Assembly: GCA_039811185.1 (NCBI GenBank)
Contig: JBDHYF010000006.1
Location: 62,001 to 126,000, forward strand
Source of the DNA: JAEZDR01 sp039811185
GTDB lineage: Bacteria > Bacteroidota > Bacteroidia > Chitinophagales > Chitinophagaceae
DNA length: 64,000 bases
Reading direction: 5' to 3'
Shown here: positions 23,676-31,776 of the stretch, piece after piece
How the letters are laid out: every line of letters begins with the position of its first letter
Numbering within the stretch: the stretch's first letter is position 1
Notes under the pieces: model-generated
Database searches by the model: none
What the model was told of the DNA's origin: nothing
Seen by the model: only the letters and a program-made list of their open reading frames with translations
Position numbers and translations under genes: made by a program

Positions 23676-24644
23676 GTGAAAAAAGTATTTAAAGTCTTTG
23701 TCGTATTCGTTGCGGTCTTATTCGTTGTTGTAGGAGCGGGCGCTCTTTACCTGAAATATATGCTGCCCGATGTGGGAGTGGCTCCCCAGGTTGAGATTGC
23801 TGTAGACACGACCACGATTGAGAGGGGCGCATATCTCGCAAATCATGTTGCTGTTTGTATGGACTGCCACAGCACCAGAGATTGGTCGAAGTTCGCCGGG
23901 CCATTAGCCGGGAATTTTGGAGGTGGCGGTGAAAAATTCGGAAAAGAAGCCGGTTTTCCAGGAACTATTTATTCGCCAAACATTACGCCGTCGGCACTTA
24001 AATCGTGGACTGATGGGGAGATTTACCGGGCGGTTACAGCCGGCGTAAGCAAAGACGGCGTTGCATTATTCCCCGTAATGCCTTATCATCATTACGGCAC
24101 AATGGACCGCGAAGATGTTTACAGCATTATTGCATTTGTACGCACTTTACCATCAATTAGTAAAAATCATCCGCGTCATGAACTTGATTTTCCGGTTAGC
24201 CTGCTTGTAAATACAATGCCAACAAAATCGGCACATGCAACACGGCCGCCAGAAACCGACAAGATTGCTTATGGAGGTTACTTAGTGAACGTTGCAGGTT
24301 GTGTGGATTGCCACAGCCAGACAGACAAAGGCGTTGTAATAAAAAATACAGAGTTTGGAGGAGGAATGGAGTTTAAGCAACCGGCAGGTGTTGCCAGATC
24401 TTCGAACATTACCAGCGATGAAACGGGAATTGGTAGTTGGAAGGAAGCAGATTTCATTCAGAAGTTCAAGTACTATTCTGCGACTGAAAACATCCGTAAA
24501 CTGTCACCCACCGATATCAATTCTCCCATGCCATGGACGATGTATGCCGGAATGAAGGAAAGCGATCTTTCTGCAATTTATGCCTACCTCCGAACAGTGA
24601 AAAAAATCAAGAATCAGGTGGTAAAATTTGAAAGGAATGATTAA
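23676..24644 (+). CDS. Di-haem cytochrome c, membrane-anchored
   Basis: A 322-residue c-type cytochrome. Residues 4-30 are one hydrophobic anchor or signal. Two haem sites are visible, C61-M-D-C64-H65 and C209-V-D-C212-H213, each in a cytochrome c domain; FPVMPYHHYGTM and SPMPWTMYAGM hold likely methionine ligands. This pattern resembles the cytochrome c subunits of membrane alcohol/aldehyde dehydrogenases, but no dehydrogenase is adjacent. The start is GTG at 23676, giving KKVFKVFVVFVAV; no ATG fits as well. Electron carrier in the periplasm; partner unknown. Confidence 0.9.
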   Translation: MKKVFKVFVVFVAVLFVVVGAGALYLKYMLPDVGVAPQVEIAVDTTTIERGAYLANHVAVCMDCHSTRDWSKFAGPLAGNFGGGGEKFGKEAGFPGTIYSPNITPSALKSWTDGEIYRAVTAGVSKDGVALFPVMPYHHYGTMDREDVYSIIAFVRTLPSISKNHPRHELDFPVSLLVNTMPTKSAHATRPPETDKIAYGGYLVNVAGCVDCHSQTDKGVVIKNTEFGGGMEFKQPAGVARSSNITSDETGIGSWKEADFIQKFKYYSATENIRKLSPTDINSPMPWTMYAGMKESDLSAIYAYLRTVKKIKNQVVKFERND

Positions 24645-24853
24645 GGAGCATCCTGAAAAAAAGAGAGGGTTGGAGAACCAACCCTCGATAAACCCCATAA
24701 CGAATAGATGTTTGCGCTTCAGGTTAAAGCCATAAACAATACAAACATATTACATCCAGATGCGCTTACGCCGGGGAAATTCCCGCATTACTGTGAGAGT
24801 ATACCCGTATTGCTTACGTTGCCGGTAGTCGATTTTGCGGGCAAATTCAATAA
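24645..24853. other. Intergenic stretch with a strong hairpin
   Basis: A perfect 9-bp stem, GAGGGTTGG (24665-24673) with CCAACCCTC (24678-24686) and loop AGAA, lies 20 nt after the cytochrome stop. On the plus strand it has no T tail; on the minus strand it is followed by a run of T (from the A run at 24656-24662). It could stabilise the cytochrome mRNA 3' end. The rest of the gap shows nothing clear. Confidence 0.5.
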
Positions 24854-25216
24854 ATGCCCCAATCATTAAAAGGATGGTCGCCAAAAGAAGCAATAGCGGC
24901 CGTCAACACGTTCCGGTCAACAGAATCTGCCTTCGGATGGTTTCATGATGTTGACGCACTGATCGACTACTTCAATAACATCTGGCCGAAAATCATAGCA
25001 CAGCAACCGGAGCCACCGGAAGGTTATCGTTGGAAACTCGGGTTTTTACGCGCCAGAACAAAAGGCAACGATTTCTTTTTTATTGTTCCACTTCTTGTTT
25101 CCAATGCTGACGGTTCCGCGCTTGATCCGGTTGAGTTTCCTCAGCACTATAAAACAGATATATTTGATGAGGAAAGCCCTCTTTTTTTTATGGATGAAGG
25201 CAGCAAATGGCCATGA
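24854..25216 (+). CDS. Hypothetical small protein, first gene of a signalling operon
   Basis: A 120-residue soluble protein that I do not recognise. No signal peptide or membrane helix is visible. It is rich in Trp and Phe (for example GWFHDVDALIDYF, GNDFFFIVPLLVSN). Its stop TGA overlaps an ATG of the next gene as ATGA at 25213-25216, so it is translationally coupled to the membrane protein, kinase and regulator that follow. The tight coupling suggests a role with them, but none can be named. Confidence 0.65.
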   Translation: MPQSLKGWSPKEAIAAVNTFRSTESAFGWFHDVDALIDYFNNIWPKIIAQQPEPPEGYRWKLGFLRARTKGNDFFFIVPLLVSNADGSALDPVEFPQHYKTDIFDEESPLFFMDEGSKWP

Positions 25217-25863
25217 TAACCGCAATTCTGAACAATTTTACGATTTTTCTCGAATGCTTAGCGCTGCTCATCGGCATTGTTTTTCTGCCCGGTTCCCACA
25301 ACAAATACAACCTCCTGTTTATTCCATTTTTGCTGTTTGTTATCGGGATTGAAATGGCTGGTGTATATTATTCCAACGTCTTAAAAATGAAAAATCATTT
25401 CCTTTTCAACATTCTCATGTTTGTTCAGGCCGGATTTTTTACGCAGTTGTTTTATCGGTTTTTTAAATCAGACGTCAACAAGAAGATGGCAGTGGCGCTA
25501 TGGATTCTTTTTTTAATAATTTACTGTTTTCAGATTATCGGGGTTGGTTTTACAACGTACTTTAAAATCTGTAGGGTTTTTTTATCGGTTATTGTAGTTT
25601 TTCAATGTCTTACTTTTTATTTTTCCCTGCTCCGGAACGATGACATAATTAGCCCGGTAAAGTATGGTCCGTTTTGGATTATTACCGGCTTGTTCTTCTT
25701 TTATTTCGGGTCGGTATCGGTTTTTGCTTTTGCCGATGCCATTTCAAGTATTAGATTAGCAGGAGAAACGAATTTTTATAAACTGATTATGTCAACCCTA
25801 AGCTTCATCTTCTACGGAAGTTGGTGCGCCGGATTTATATGTTTGAAGCAACAAACGAAATAG
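25207..25863 (+). CDS. Multi-pass membrane protein, second gene of a signalling operon
   Basis: A 218-residue protein made almost wholly of about seven hydrophobic helices (near residues 8-28, 36-53, 64-84, 95-113, 119-138, 157-179 and 190-211), with short charged loops. Its sequence does not match a family I know. The start could be ATG 25207 or ATG 25213; the latter overlaps the upstream stop as ATGA. Its 3' end overlaps the kinase gene by 25 nt. As the kinase has only one membrane helix and no sensor domain, this protein is a candidate sensor part of the system. Confidence 0.75.
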   Translation: MAMITAILNNFTIFLECLALLIGIVFLPGSHNKYNLLFIPFLLFVIGIEMAGVYYSNVLKMKNHFLFNILMFVQAGFFTQLFYRFFKSDVNKKMAVALWILFLIIYCFQIIGVGFTTYFKICRVFLSVIVVFQCLTFYFSLLRNDDIISPVKYGPFWIITGLFFFYFGSVSVFAFADAISSIRLAGETNFYKLIMSTLSFIFYGSWCAGFICLKQQTK

Positions 25864-26615
25864 TAATTGCCGTACTTATCATTACCGCAATTTTTACTGT
25901 GGTTGCTTTATTTGTGGTGCTATATGTTCTCTATTTTAACAAGCGAAAAATCAGGATGATGGCAGAGACTGCGCAAATGCGGAAAGAATTCGATCAGTTG
26001 CTTTTGGAGTCGAAGTTTAAGGCACAGGAGGAAGCACTTTCCATCATTTCATCTGAGTTGCATGACAATGTGGGGCAGCTATTGAACAGCGCAAAGCTAA
26101 TGATTGCACTTGCCGGAAAATCGTCCGAGTCGAAGATCGATACCTTACACACGGCGCACGATGTGGTTGGGCAGGCAATTTTGGAAATACGCGAACTCGC
26201 CCGCTCGTTAAACAGCGATTGGCTTATTCAGTTCGACCTGATCGAAAACCTGCGTCGTGAAATAAAGCGGATTAACCTTACTAAGGCCGATTTTGTGGCG
26301 CTCCAGTCGCTTCCATCGGTTTATTTAAGCAAAGAGAAGCAATTGGTGCTGTACCGGGTCATTCAGGAATGTCTTCAAAATACGATTAAGCATGCCGAAG
26401 CAACCAAAATTACGCTTGCGTTTTGGGAAGATGAGCACCACACTTTCGTATCCATTGCAGATAACGGAAAAGGTATAGATAAAGAAGCACGTGAAGGGAT
26501 GGGATTGCTAAACATGCGGCTTCGCGTGAAATCCATGCAGGGAACGCTTTCAATCGGATCACATTCTCCGAAAGGGATAAAAATCACTATTAAAATTCCG
26601 CTCAATGAAGCATAA
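25839..26615 (+). CDS. Sensor histidine kinase, NarL-partner type (HisKA_3), without sensor domain
   Basis: A 258-residue kinase with one N-terminal membrane helix (residues 8-33), a short coiled linker, a HisKA_3 dimerisation domain with phospho-accepting H75 in ELHDNVGQLL, and a C-terminal HATPase with the N-box near VIQECLQNTIKHAEA and G-box DNGKGIDKEAREGMGLLNMRLR. Start ATG 25839 is preferred over an upstream in-frame TTG at 25821. It overlaps the membrane protein gene by 25 nt and the regulator gene by 11 nt, which points to a stoichiometric complex or phosphorelay. Confidence 0.92.
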   Translation: MFEATNEIVIAVLIITAIFTVVALFVVLYVLYFNKRKIRMMAETAQMRKEFDQLLLESKFKAQEEALSIISSELHDNVGQLLNSAKLMIALAGKSSESKIDTLHTAHDVVGQAILEIRELARSLNSDWLIQFDLIENLRREIKRINLTKADFVALQSLPSVYLSKEKQLVLYRVIQECLQNTIKHAEATKITLAFWEDEHHTFVSIADNGKGIDKEAREGMGLLNMRLRVKSMQGTLSIGSHSPKGIKITIKIPLNEA

Positions 26616-27255
26616 AATTAAACTGGGATTAGTGGATGATCATCAGCTGTTTTTGAAATCGCTGGGCTTGATGATAGAGAGCTTTCAAAACTTTTCCGTT
26701 ACCGTCGAAGCGTTAAACGGCAGCGACCTGCAACTTAAAATGAAGGGTGTAACCACAGATCAGCCCGATATTATGCTGATCGATATCAATATGCCCAAAA
26801 TGAATGGTTTTGCCACGGCCGCCTGGCTTCACGAAAACTATCCGGAAATAAAACTGGTAGCGCTTTCAATGAATGCCGACGATCATTCAATTATTTCCAT
26901 GTTCAAAGCAGGTGTATGCAGTTATTTATTAAAAGACACACATCCGGCAGAGCTCGAAAAGGCACTAAACGAAATTTTCAATAAAGGATATTACAATGCC
27001 GATGCGGCCAATGTAAACTACCGGCGATTGCTGATTGCGGGTCAGGAAACCGATCAACTTCAACTTACGGAAAAGGAGAAACTGTTTCTCCAACTTGCAT
27101 GCTCCGACCGAACCTACAAATTAATTGCTCACGAAATGGGCATTACCGAAAGAAATGTAGATTTTATGCGTGAAGTGTTATTTGGAAAATTTAAGGTTCA
27201 AAGCAGGGTAGGTCTTTGCCTCGAAGCTATCCGGAAAAAGATAGTAAACCTATAA
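26605..27255 (+). CDS. NarL/FixJ-type response regulator
   Basis: A 216-residue regulator. The receiver domain has D11-D12, phosphoacceptor D60 in LIDINMPKMNG, and K110 in YLLKD. A C-terminal LuxR-type HTH is visible at about 153-210 (LTEKEKLFLQLACSDRTYKLIAHEMGITERNVD). The HTH departs from the usual LTPRE-type start. It is the cognate partner of the kinase gene it overlaps. The end is convergent with the TPR gene, overlapping by 6 nt. Confidence 0.92.
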   Translation: MKHKIKLGLVDDHQLFLKSLGLMIESFQNFSVTVEALNGSDLQLKMKGVTTDQPDIMLIDINMPKMNGFATAAWLHENYPEIKLVALSMNADDHSIISMFKAGVCSYLLKDTHPAELEKALNEIFNKGYYNADAANVNYRRLLIAGQETDQLQLTEKEKLFLQLACSDRTYKLIAHEMGITERNVDFMREVLFGKFKVQSRVGLCLEAIRKKIVNL

Positions 27256-28002
27256 ATTTTCGTCGAGCATCTTCTTGCCTTCCTTCTTAATAGCTGCATC
27301 ATCCGCGGTACGTAAAGGAAGTTTTACCAGTGCAGTCAAAACTTCTATTGCCGCGGCCGGCCGGTTTATCTTTTGATAACATTTGGCAAGTTCAAGATAG
27401 TTTGCCGCAAAATAGGGCTCAAGTTTCTTGCAGTTTTCAAAGTAGAAAATTGCAGAATCGATTGAAGGTTTGGGAAGGTTGGTTTTGGAAACAGCAGACG
27501 TAATTGCCTTTTTTCCTGAAAGGTTCATTGCCGCAATATGCCACATACCCATTTCGTAGTTCAGCTTTCCATAGTTTTTATGTGCCGACAAGCCGCGTTT
27601 CGCAAAATGATATTGATTCGAAAATAACGGAATGAAATTTTTCCCCGATGTTTCAATTTCAGCAAGCGCCCGCGCAACGAGCGCTCTTGTATACAAAACC
27701 TCGGCCTGAACCGAATCGGCCTTCCATGCCCTTTCTGCATATACCTCCGCATTTTTAAAGGGAAGAAATTTTTGTTTTGCATCAACAAGACGGTTACCGG
27801 TTGCAATCAGCAACTGTGCGCATTTAATATTTGCCAGAACATCGTTCGGATATTTTTCCTGAAGTAACTCGTATTTCGAAAGCGCTTCAGGCTCTTTAAT
27901 GCTCCGTTCGAGATTCTGTGCTTCCTTAAGCAAAGTAGCATAGTCCTGCGCAACGGCCCCTGTTACCATGCACGTGAATAAAATCAAAAATACTGGCTTC
28001 AT
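27250..28002 (-). CDS. Exported TPR-repeat protein
   Basis: A 250-residue protein with signal peptide MKPVFLILFTCMVTGAVAQ. The mature part consists of TPR-like helical hairpins (for example EALSKYELLQEKYPNDVLANIKCAQLL; AIFYFENCKKLEPYFAANYLELAKCYQKI; AAIEVLTALVKLPLRT). A middle block, FIPLFSNQYHFAKRGLSAHKNYGKLNYEMG, resembles TPR proteins related to RMD1. Function not known. It is preceded by a terminator, so it has its own transcript. Confidence 0.75.
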   Translation of the reverse strand: MKPVFLILFTCMVTGAVAQDYATLLKEAQNLERSIKEPEALSKYELLQEKYPNDVLANIKCAQLLIATGNRLVDAKQKFLPFKNAEVYAERAWKADSVQAEVLYTRALVARALAEIETSGKNFIPLFSNQYHFAKRGLSAHKNYGKLNYEMGMWHIAAMNLSGKKAITSAVSKTNLPKPSIDSAIFYFENCKKLEPYFAANYLELAKCYQKINRPAAAIEVLTALVKLPLRTADDAAIKKEGKKMLDENL

Positions 28003-28013
28003 ATTTTAGAATT

Positions 28014-28034
28014 AAAAACGCTCCTTTCGGAGCG
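28014..28034 (-). terminator. Rho-independent terminator after YdeI-like gene
   Basis: Stem CGCTCC (28019-28024) with GGAGCG (28029-28034), loop TTTC; on the minus strand it is followed by TTTTT (28014-28018). It ends the YdeI-like transcript and sits 11 nt from the TPR gene start. Confidence 0.85.
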
Positions 28035-28057
28035 CTTAAAAATACCGATATATCGAT

Positions 28058-28723
28058 TTATTTTTCTGAAGGATGTCTTTTACCGGCCAGAAGTTTTTCC
28101 AGCGTGGCTTCAATTCTGCGCTTTTTGGTGTCACCACGTTTGGCACTTTGAATCCAGCTAACGTATTCTTTTTGATGGCTCACAGACAAGGTAGTAAAAA
28201 ATTCCTTTGCCTTATGATGCTTCACAAAAAGACGTTCTAACTCTACCGGAGGGATAATCACCTTCTTTTGAAAATCTTCTGTAAGATATTCTTTCACCAC
28301 TGACTCTGCAAGGTTTGCATCCACCGTTATTTCCGCGTCGTTGCGCTGGTAACGGCAGGCCTGCCAAACATGATCGAGGTTTACCTCGGTTACGTTTTCA
28401 TAACCACTGTCAGTTAACACATTCCATGACGACTGCCTGTTCAGATCGCTCACAATTTTGCTACTCACTTTTGGATAGGCAATCCATAATTTGCTGTTCT
28501 CGTGCAATGCCTGAAACACATCTTTTAAAATATTGCAAAGTTGAAAGTGATTTACGGCAAAAATGAGCGCAAAATCAATTTTCTTCGTCTTCAGCAGCGG
28601 GGTAACGCTTTTTGAGTAAGATAACTTTACAAACTGTTTTTCAATGGATGATGGAAGGCCCTGAATCAACAAATTTCTCTCATCCTGCAACTGCAATTTT
28701 TCAAATAAACTTTCATTTGTCAT
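28058..28723 (-). CDS. YdeI/OmpD-associated family protein
   Basis: A 221-residue protein started at ATG 28723. The N-terminal two thirds (QDERNLLIQGLPSSIEKQF ... LWIAYPKVSSKI) resemble a DUF3052-like fold. The C-terminal part (PPVELERLFVKHHKAKEFFTTLSVSHQKEYVSWIQSAKRGDT with basic tail) is the YdeI/OmpD-associated domain, first linked to bacteriocin protection. The longer frame to 28771 would add an unlikely leader. Cytosolic; molecular role unknown. Confidence 0.78.
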   Translation of the reverse strand: MTNESLFEKLQLQDERNLLIQGLPSSIEKQFVKLSYSKSVTPLLKTKKIDFALIFAVNHFQLCNILKDVFQALHENSKLWIAYPKVSSKIVSDLNRQSSWNVLTDSGYENVTEVNLDHVWQACRYQRNDAEITVDANLAESVVKEYLTEDFQKKVIIPPVELERLFVKHHKAKEFFTTLSVSHQKEYVSWIQSAKRGDTKKRRIEATLEKLLAGKRHPSEK

Positions 28724-28871
28724 CCTTAAAGAAAGAGATTTAAGGTTTGGAGAAAAATGCAAAGTAAGCAAATATTCCCAAACTTGTCCCTGACAGTCGA
28801 AGTTCAGACGACCATTGATGACTAAATCCTGCTTTTATCGTCTAATATTCAACGCTTTGCGGAATTGTTAA

Positions 28872-29687
28872 TTACTTCATTGGTTTGTAGTAATCCCGAA
28901 TGGTTTCATCCATAATGCTCTCTAATTGTTTAATCCGGTTTCCCTCATTCGGGTGGGTGCTAAGGAATTCAGGTGGGCGATTGCCGCCCCCGGCAGCTTC
29001 CATCCGGTGCCAAAGTGCGATGGCTTCACGAGGGTTATAACCGGCCAGCGCGGTGTATCGTAATCCTAATTTGTCTGCTTCCAGCTCCTGACTTCTGCCG
29101 TGCGGCAATACCCCAAACACATTGGTGCCCACGCCGTACGCCTGCATAAATAAGTTTTGTGTTTGTTGTGGCTTATTGCTCAGTGCCACCGACAAGGCCA
29201 TTCCGCCTAACTGCTGTAGTAGTCCCTGACTCATGCGCTCCTGGCCATGACGCGCCACAGCATGTGCTACTTCGTGTCCGAGAACAACAGCAAGTGCTGC
29301 CTCGTTCTGTGTAACCGGAAGGAGCCCGGTGTATACCACTATTTTCCCGCCCGGCATACACCAGGCATTAATTTCTTTACTGTCAACCAAATTGTACTCC
29401 CACTGAAAATCAGCTAACTGTTTTCCAAGCCCTACGCTGGTATAGTAAGAGGTAATAGCTGACGCAATTCTTGATCCTACGCGCTTCACCATTTCAGCGT
29501 CTTTGCTGCCGGTGCTGTTTACTACCTTATTTTGAGATAGAAACTGTCGATACTCCGTTTGGGCAAGCTGCTGCACCTCGGCGTCGGAAACAAGCGAGAG
29601 CTGATTTCTGCCCGTGATTGGATTCGTACTACATGCAAGGAAAAATAAGGCAACGATAAAGCTGAGTAAAGAAAGTCTTTTAGCCAT
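28872..29687 (-). CDS. M48-family metallopeptidase lipoprotein
   Basis: A 271-residue exported zinc peptidase. The signal ends in lipobox LACS with C19, followed by TNPITGRNQL, which is the common N-terminus of M48 lipoproteins. The catalytic HExxH is H138-E139-V-A-H142, the third ligand lies in LEADKLGLRY near E203, and STHPNEGNRI is the M48 C-terminal signature. Related proteins (BepA/LoiP-like) take part in outer membrane quality control. It stands alone on the minus strand. Confidence 0.9.
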   Translation of the reverse strand: MAKRLSLLSFIVALFFLACSTNPITGRNQLSLVSDAEVQQLAQTEYRQFLSQNKVVNSTGSKDAEMVKRVGSRIASAITSYYTSVGLGKQLADFQWEYNLVDSKEINAWCMPGGKIVVYTGLLPVTQNEAALAVVLGHEVAHAVARHGQERMSQGLLQQLGGMALSVALSNKPQQTQNLFMQAYGVGTNVFGVLPHGRSQELEADKLGLRYTALAGYNPREAIALWHRMEAAGGGNRPPEFLSTHPNEGNRIKQLESIMDETIRDYYKPMK

Positions 29688-29753
29688 GATATCAGTATTT
29701 GATGAGCAAAAATCAACATTTATACCAATAAAGACTTGAAAAGCTTAGAAAAG

Positions 29754-30407
29754 TTAATCAACCTTCTTCCGTTCCTTACGGCGGTCGCGATGCTTCAGGA
29801 TCGGAACTTTACTTTCTGTTCCTTTAATGATGCGGTTGATATTTTTTTGGTGGGTAAGCAGCACCATTAGCGCCACCAATACGGCGAAAATGCGGTATAG
29901 CGGCTCTTTCTCATTAAATATAAAAAGAATAAAAACGGCAAACGCAATGCTTGCAAGAATCGAACTCAACGACACAAAACGGGTAAGATATAAAACAAGC
30001 AAAAACACACCTACGCAGCTCAGGGCAACAACCGGCTGAATGGCAACTGCCATTCCAAAGAGAGTCGCCACACCTTTACCACCTTTAAAATTTGCCCAAA
30101 TTGGAAATATATGCCCGATAACCGCTGCTAACCCAAGGCCCACCATAAAGTTCGTGCGGTCCCATTCGTCAGCAACATAATGACTTAAAAACAAAAATAG
30201 GGATGCCGCTACTACGCCTTTCAACATATCAACAATCATTACAATTGTTCCCCACTTGCTTCCTAAAACGCGATAGGTGTTAGTAGCACCGGCGTTACCG
30301 CTGCCGTAATCACGAATATCGATGCCGAAAAAATATTTACTAATCCACACCGCCGTGGGTATTGAGCCTATCAGATAGGCAGCAATGATTAATAAAGCTT
30401 CGTTCAT
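29754..30407 (-). CDS. plsY: Glycerol-3-phosphate acyltransferase PlsY
   Basis: A 217-residue membrane enzyme that transfers an acyl group from acyl phosphate to glycerol 3-phosphate, the first step of phospholipid synthesis. Motifs of the family are visible: GSIPTAVWIS, the SGNAGATNTYRVLG phosphate-binding loop (residues 37-50), and FKGGKGVATLFG. Five or so helices fit PlsY. The C-terminus has a basic KHRDRRKERKK tail. A perfect -7 element at 30435-30442 lies 27 nt upstream. Confidence 0.94.
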   Translation of the reverse strand: MNEALLIIAAYLIGSIPTAVWISKYFFGIDIRDYGSGNAGATNTYRVLGSKWGTIVMIVDMLKGVVAASLFLFLSHYVADEWDRTNFMVGLGLAAVIGHIFPIWANFKGGKGVATLFGMAVAIQPVVALSCVGVFLLVLYLTRFVSLSSILASIAFAVFILFIFNEKEPLYRIFAVLVALMVLLTHQKNINRIIKGTESKVPILKHRDRRKERKKVD

Positions 30408-30434
30408 TCAGCAACAATTTTTATATATGGTTTG

Positions 30435-30442
30435 CAAATATA
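30435..30442 (-). promoter_or_regulatory. -7 promoter element for plsY
   Basis: Minus strand TATATTTG, exact TAnnTTTG match, 27 nt upstream of the plsY ATG. Confidence 0.55.
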
Positions 30443-30512
30443 AGCCCGAAACCGTTCGTACACTTTATTAAATAAAGTTTTAATACAATTTAAAATGCGG
30501 CTTCGAGATAGG

Positions 30513-31328
30513 TTAGTTTTCCATCAGCAGACAGAGCCACCCGTCCTTTTTCGACGAGGAAATAACCCTATAGCCGGCAGATTCATAAGCCGGTTTTATA
30601 ACGGTTTCGTCAGCTTCAAGTATGCCGCTCAGCAATACTTTACCACCGGGGCGCAGTAAACCAAATAAGTCAGAGCAAAACTTCAGTAAGGTGTTTTTAT
30701 TGATGTTTGCCAAGATTAAATCGAACTGGCAATTGATGGCGACATCATCTTTTAATGCGACCTGAACTTTCGAGGTTTGATTGGCCGTCAGGTTTTCAAT
30801 GGCGTTGTTGATGCTCCATTCATCATTATCGGTAGCGATAATGCGCGCGGCTCCCAATTTTTCAGCGAGAATCGCCAACACGCCGGTACCGGTGCCAAAA
30901 TCAAAAACCGTTTTATCGACGAAATTTAAGTGCTGCATTTGCTCCATCATTAAAAAGGTGGTTGCGTGGTGTCCGGTTCCAAAACTCATTTTTGGTGTGA
31001 TGATAATTTCATGAACCACTTCGGCAACCGCCTCATGGAAGGAAGCACGCACAGCGGCAAAGTTTCCGACTAAAACCGGATCGAAGCTTTTTTCCCATTC
31101 TGCATTCCAGTTTTTATTTTCTACTTCTGAAATTTGGTAGGAGGTATCTTGTTCAGAAAAAATGCGGTCGATTTCAGATTTCGCAAAAAGGGCAGGCGAA
31201 AAATAAGCCTTCACCGTTTTCTCGGATTCATCTATTCCGTCGCAGCCGACAGCCATCAGTTCGGCGATAATTATATCGGTACCGGCACCATCCTTTTTCG
31301 TGAACCTGATCTCCAAAAAATTTTCCAT
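30513..31328 (-). CDS. prmA: Ribosomal protein L11 methyltransferase
   Basis: A 271-residue SAM-dependent methyltransferase that methylates lysines of L11. The N-terminal substrate domain ends near residue 95, and the Rossmann domain shows motif TPKMSFGTGHHATT, VFDFGTGTGVLAILAEKLG and the catalytic DLILANINKN. I start at ATG 31328 (ENFLEIRF), as upstream in-frame codons up to 31370 run over the promoter; a -7-like TACCTTTA (one mismatch) lies at 31354-31361. Monocistronic in appearance, with the next gene downstream separated by a promoter. Confidence 0.9.
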   Translation of the reverse strand: MENFLEIRFTKKDGAGTDIIIAELMAVGCDGIDESEKTVKAYFSPALFAKSEIDRIFSEQDTSYQISEVENKNWNAEWEKSFDPVLVGNFAAVRASFHEAVAEVVHEIIITPKMSFGTGHHATTFLMMEQMQHLNFVDKTVFDFGTGTGVLAILAEKLGAARIIATDNDEWSINNAIENLTANQTSKVQVALKDDVAINCQFDLILANINKNTLLKFCSDLFGLLRPGGKVLLSGILEADETVIKPAYESAGYRVISSSKKDGWLCLLMEN

Positions 31329-31776
31329 TAAGCCGTCGTTTTTTTTGAGCGGGTAAAGGTATGCGCCCACGCCAAACCACGAGAAGCATTTGGCATCATT
31401 TTATAAACATTTAATTAGAATAGAGTAGGAGATAGCCAAACTGTCATATTTTTGAAAGGTGGTAAATTGTTATGTGCGTACACACTTGAATGCAATGTGT
31501 TTCGAAGTGCCCGGGCCGACTACCTCCGACAGGGTAATAGCAGAAAAGAAGAGGGAGGCGGCAAAAACAACGAACGATGAGGCGAATAAGTTTAGCAATG
31601 CTGCCGCTTAAGCGAGCGAATCCTGTTACTAACTTTTATATTACGCTAATAATACCTTAGAGTATTGTTATTCATAAAATTGTAATTATAACCTAAACTA
31701 AATTATCATCACCTATTGGTACATATTTACAATAAATTTGTGGCGAAAATTAATGCATCCTAACACGCTAAATAAT
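31329..31776. other. Intergenic stretch with hairpin-forming region and WbqC promoter
   Basis: This 448-bp gap has no credible ORF. The prmA promoter lies at the left and the WbqC -7 element at 31733-31740. Between them a GC-rich block can form GCCG/CCTCC (31515-31518, 31523-31527) with GGAGGCGGC (31554-31562), or the alternative stem GCGGCA (31558-31563) with TGCCGC (31602-31607). The two stems share bases and exclude each other. No T-run terminator follows, so function is open. Confidence 0.45.
31733..31740 (+). promoter_or_regulatory. -7 promoter element for the WbqC-family gene
   Basis: TAAATTTG, exact TAnnTTTG match. It overlaps the upstream in-frame TTG at 31738, which rules out that codon and supports ATG 31777 (or 31753) as the start. 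Confidence 0.6.

Noticed and set aside
31511..31562. Hairpin with CAGG and AGCAG words, considered as SRP RNA
   Set aside because: The apical GGAA-type tetraloop stem required between the two words is missing, so it does not fold as SRP helix 8.
31559..31610. A frame ending NDEANKFSNAAA followed by TAA, resembling a tmRNA tag
   Set aside because: No tRNA-like ends: there is no GGTTCGANTCC T arm or matching acceptor halves on either side in normal or permuted order, and the tag does not end in the usual ALAA/AMAA. Treated as chance.
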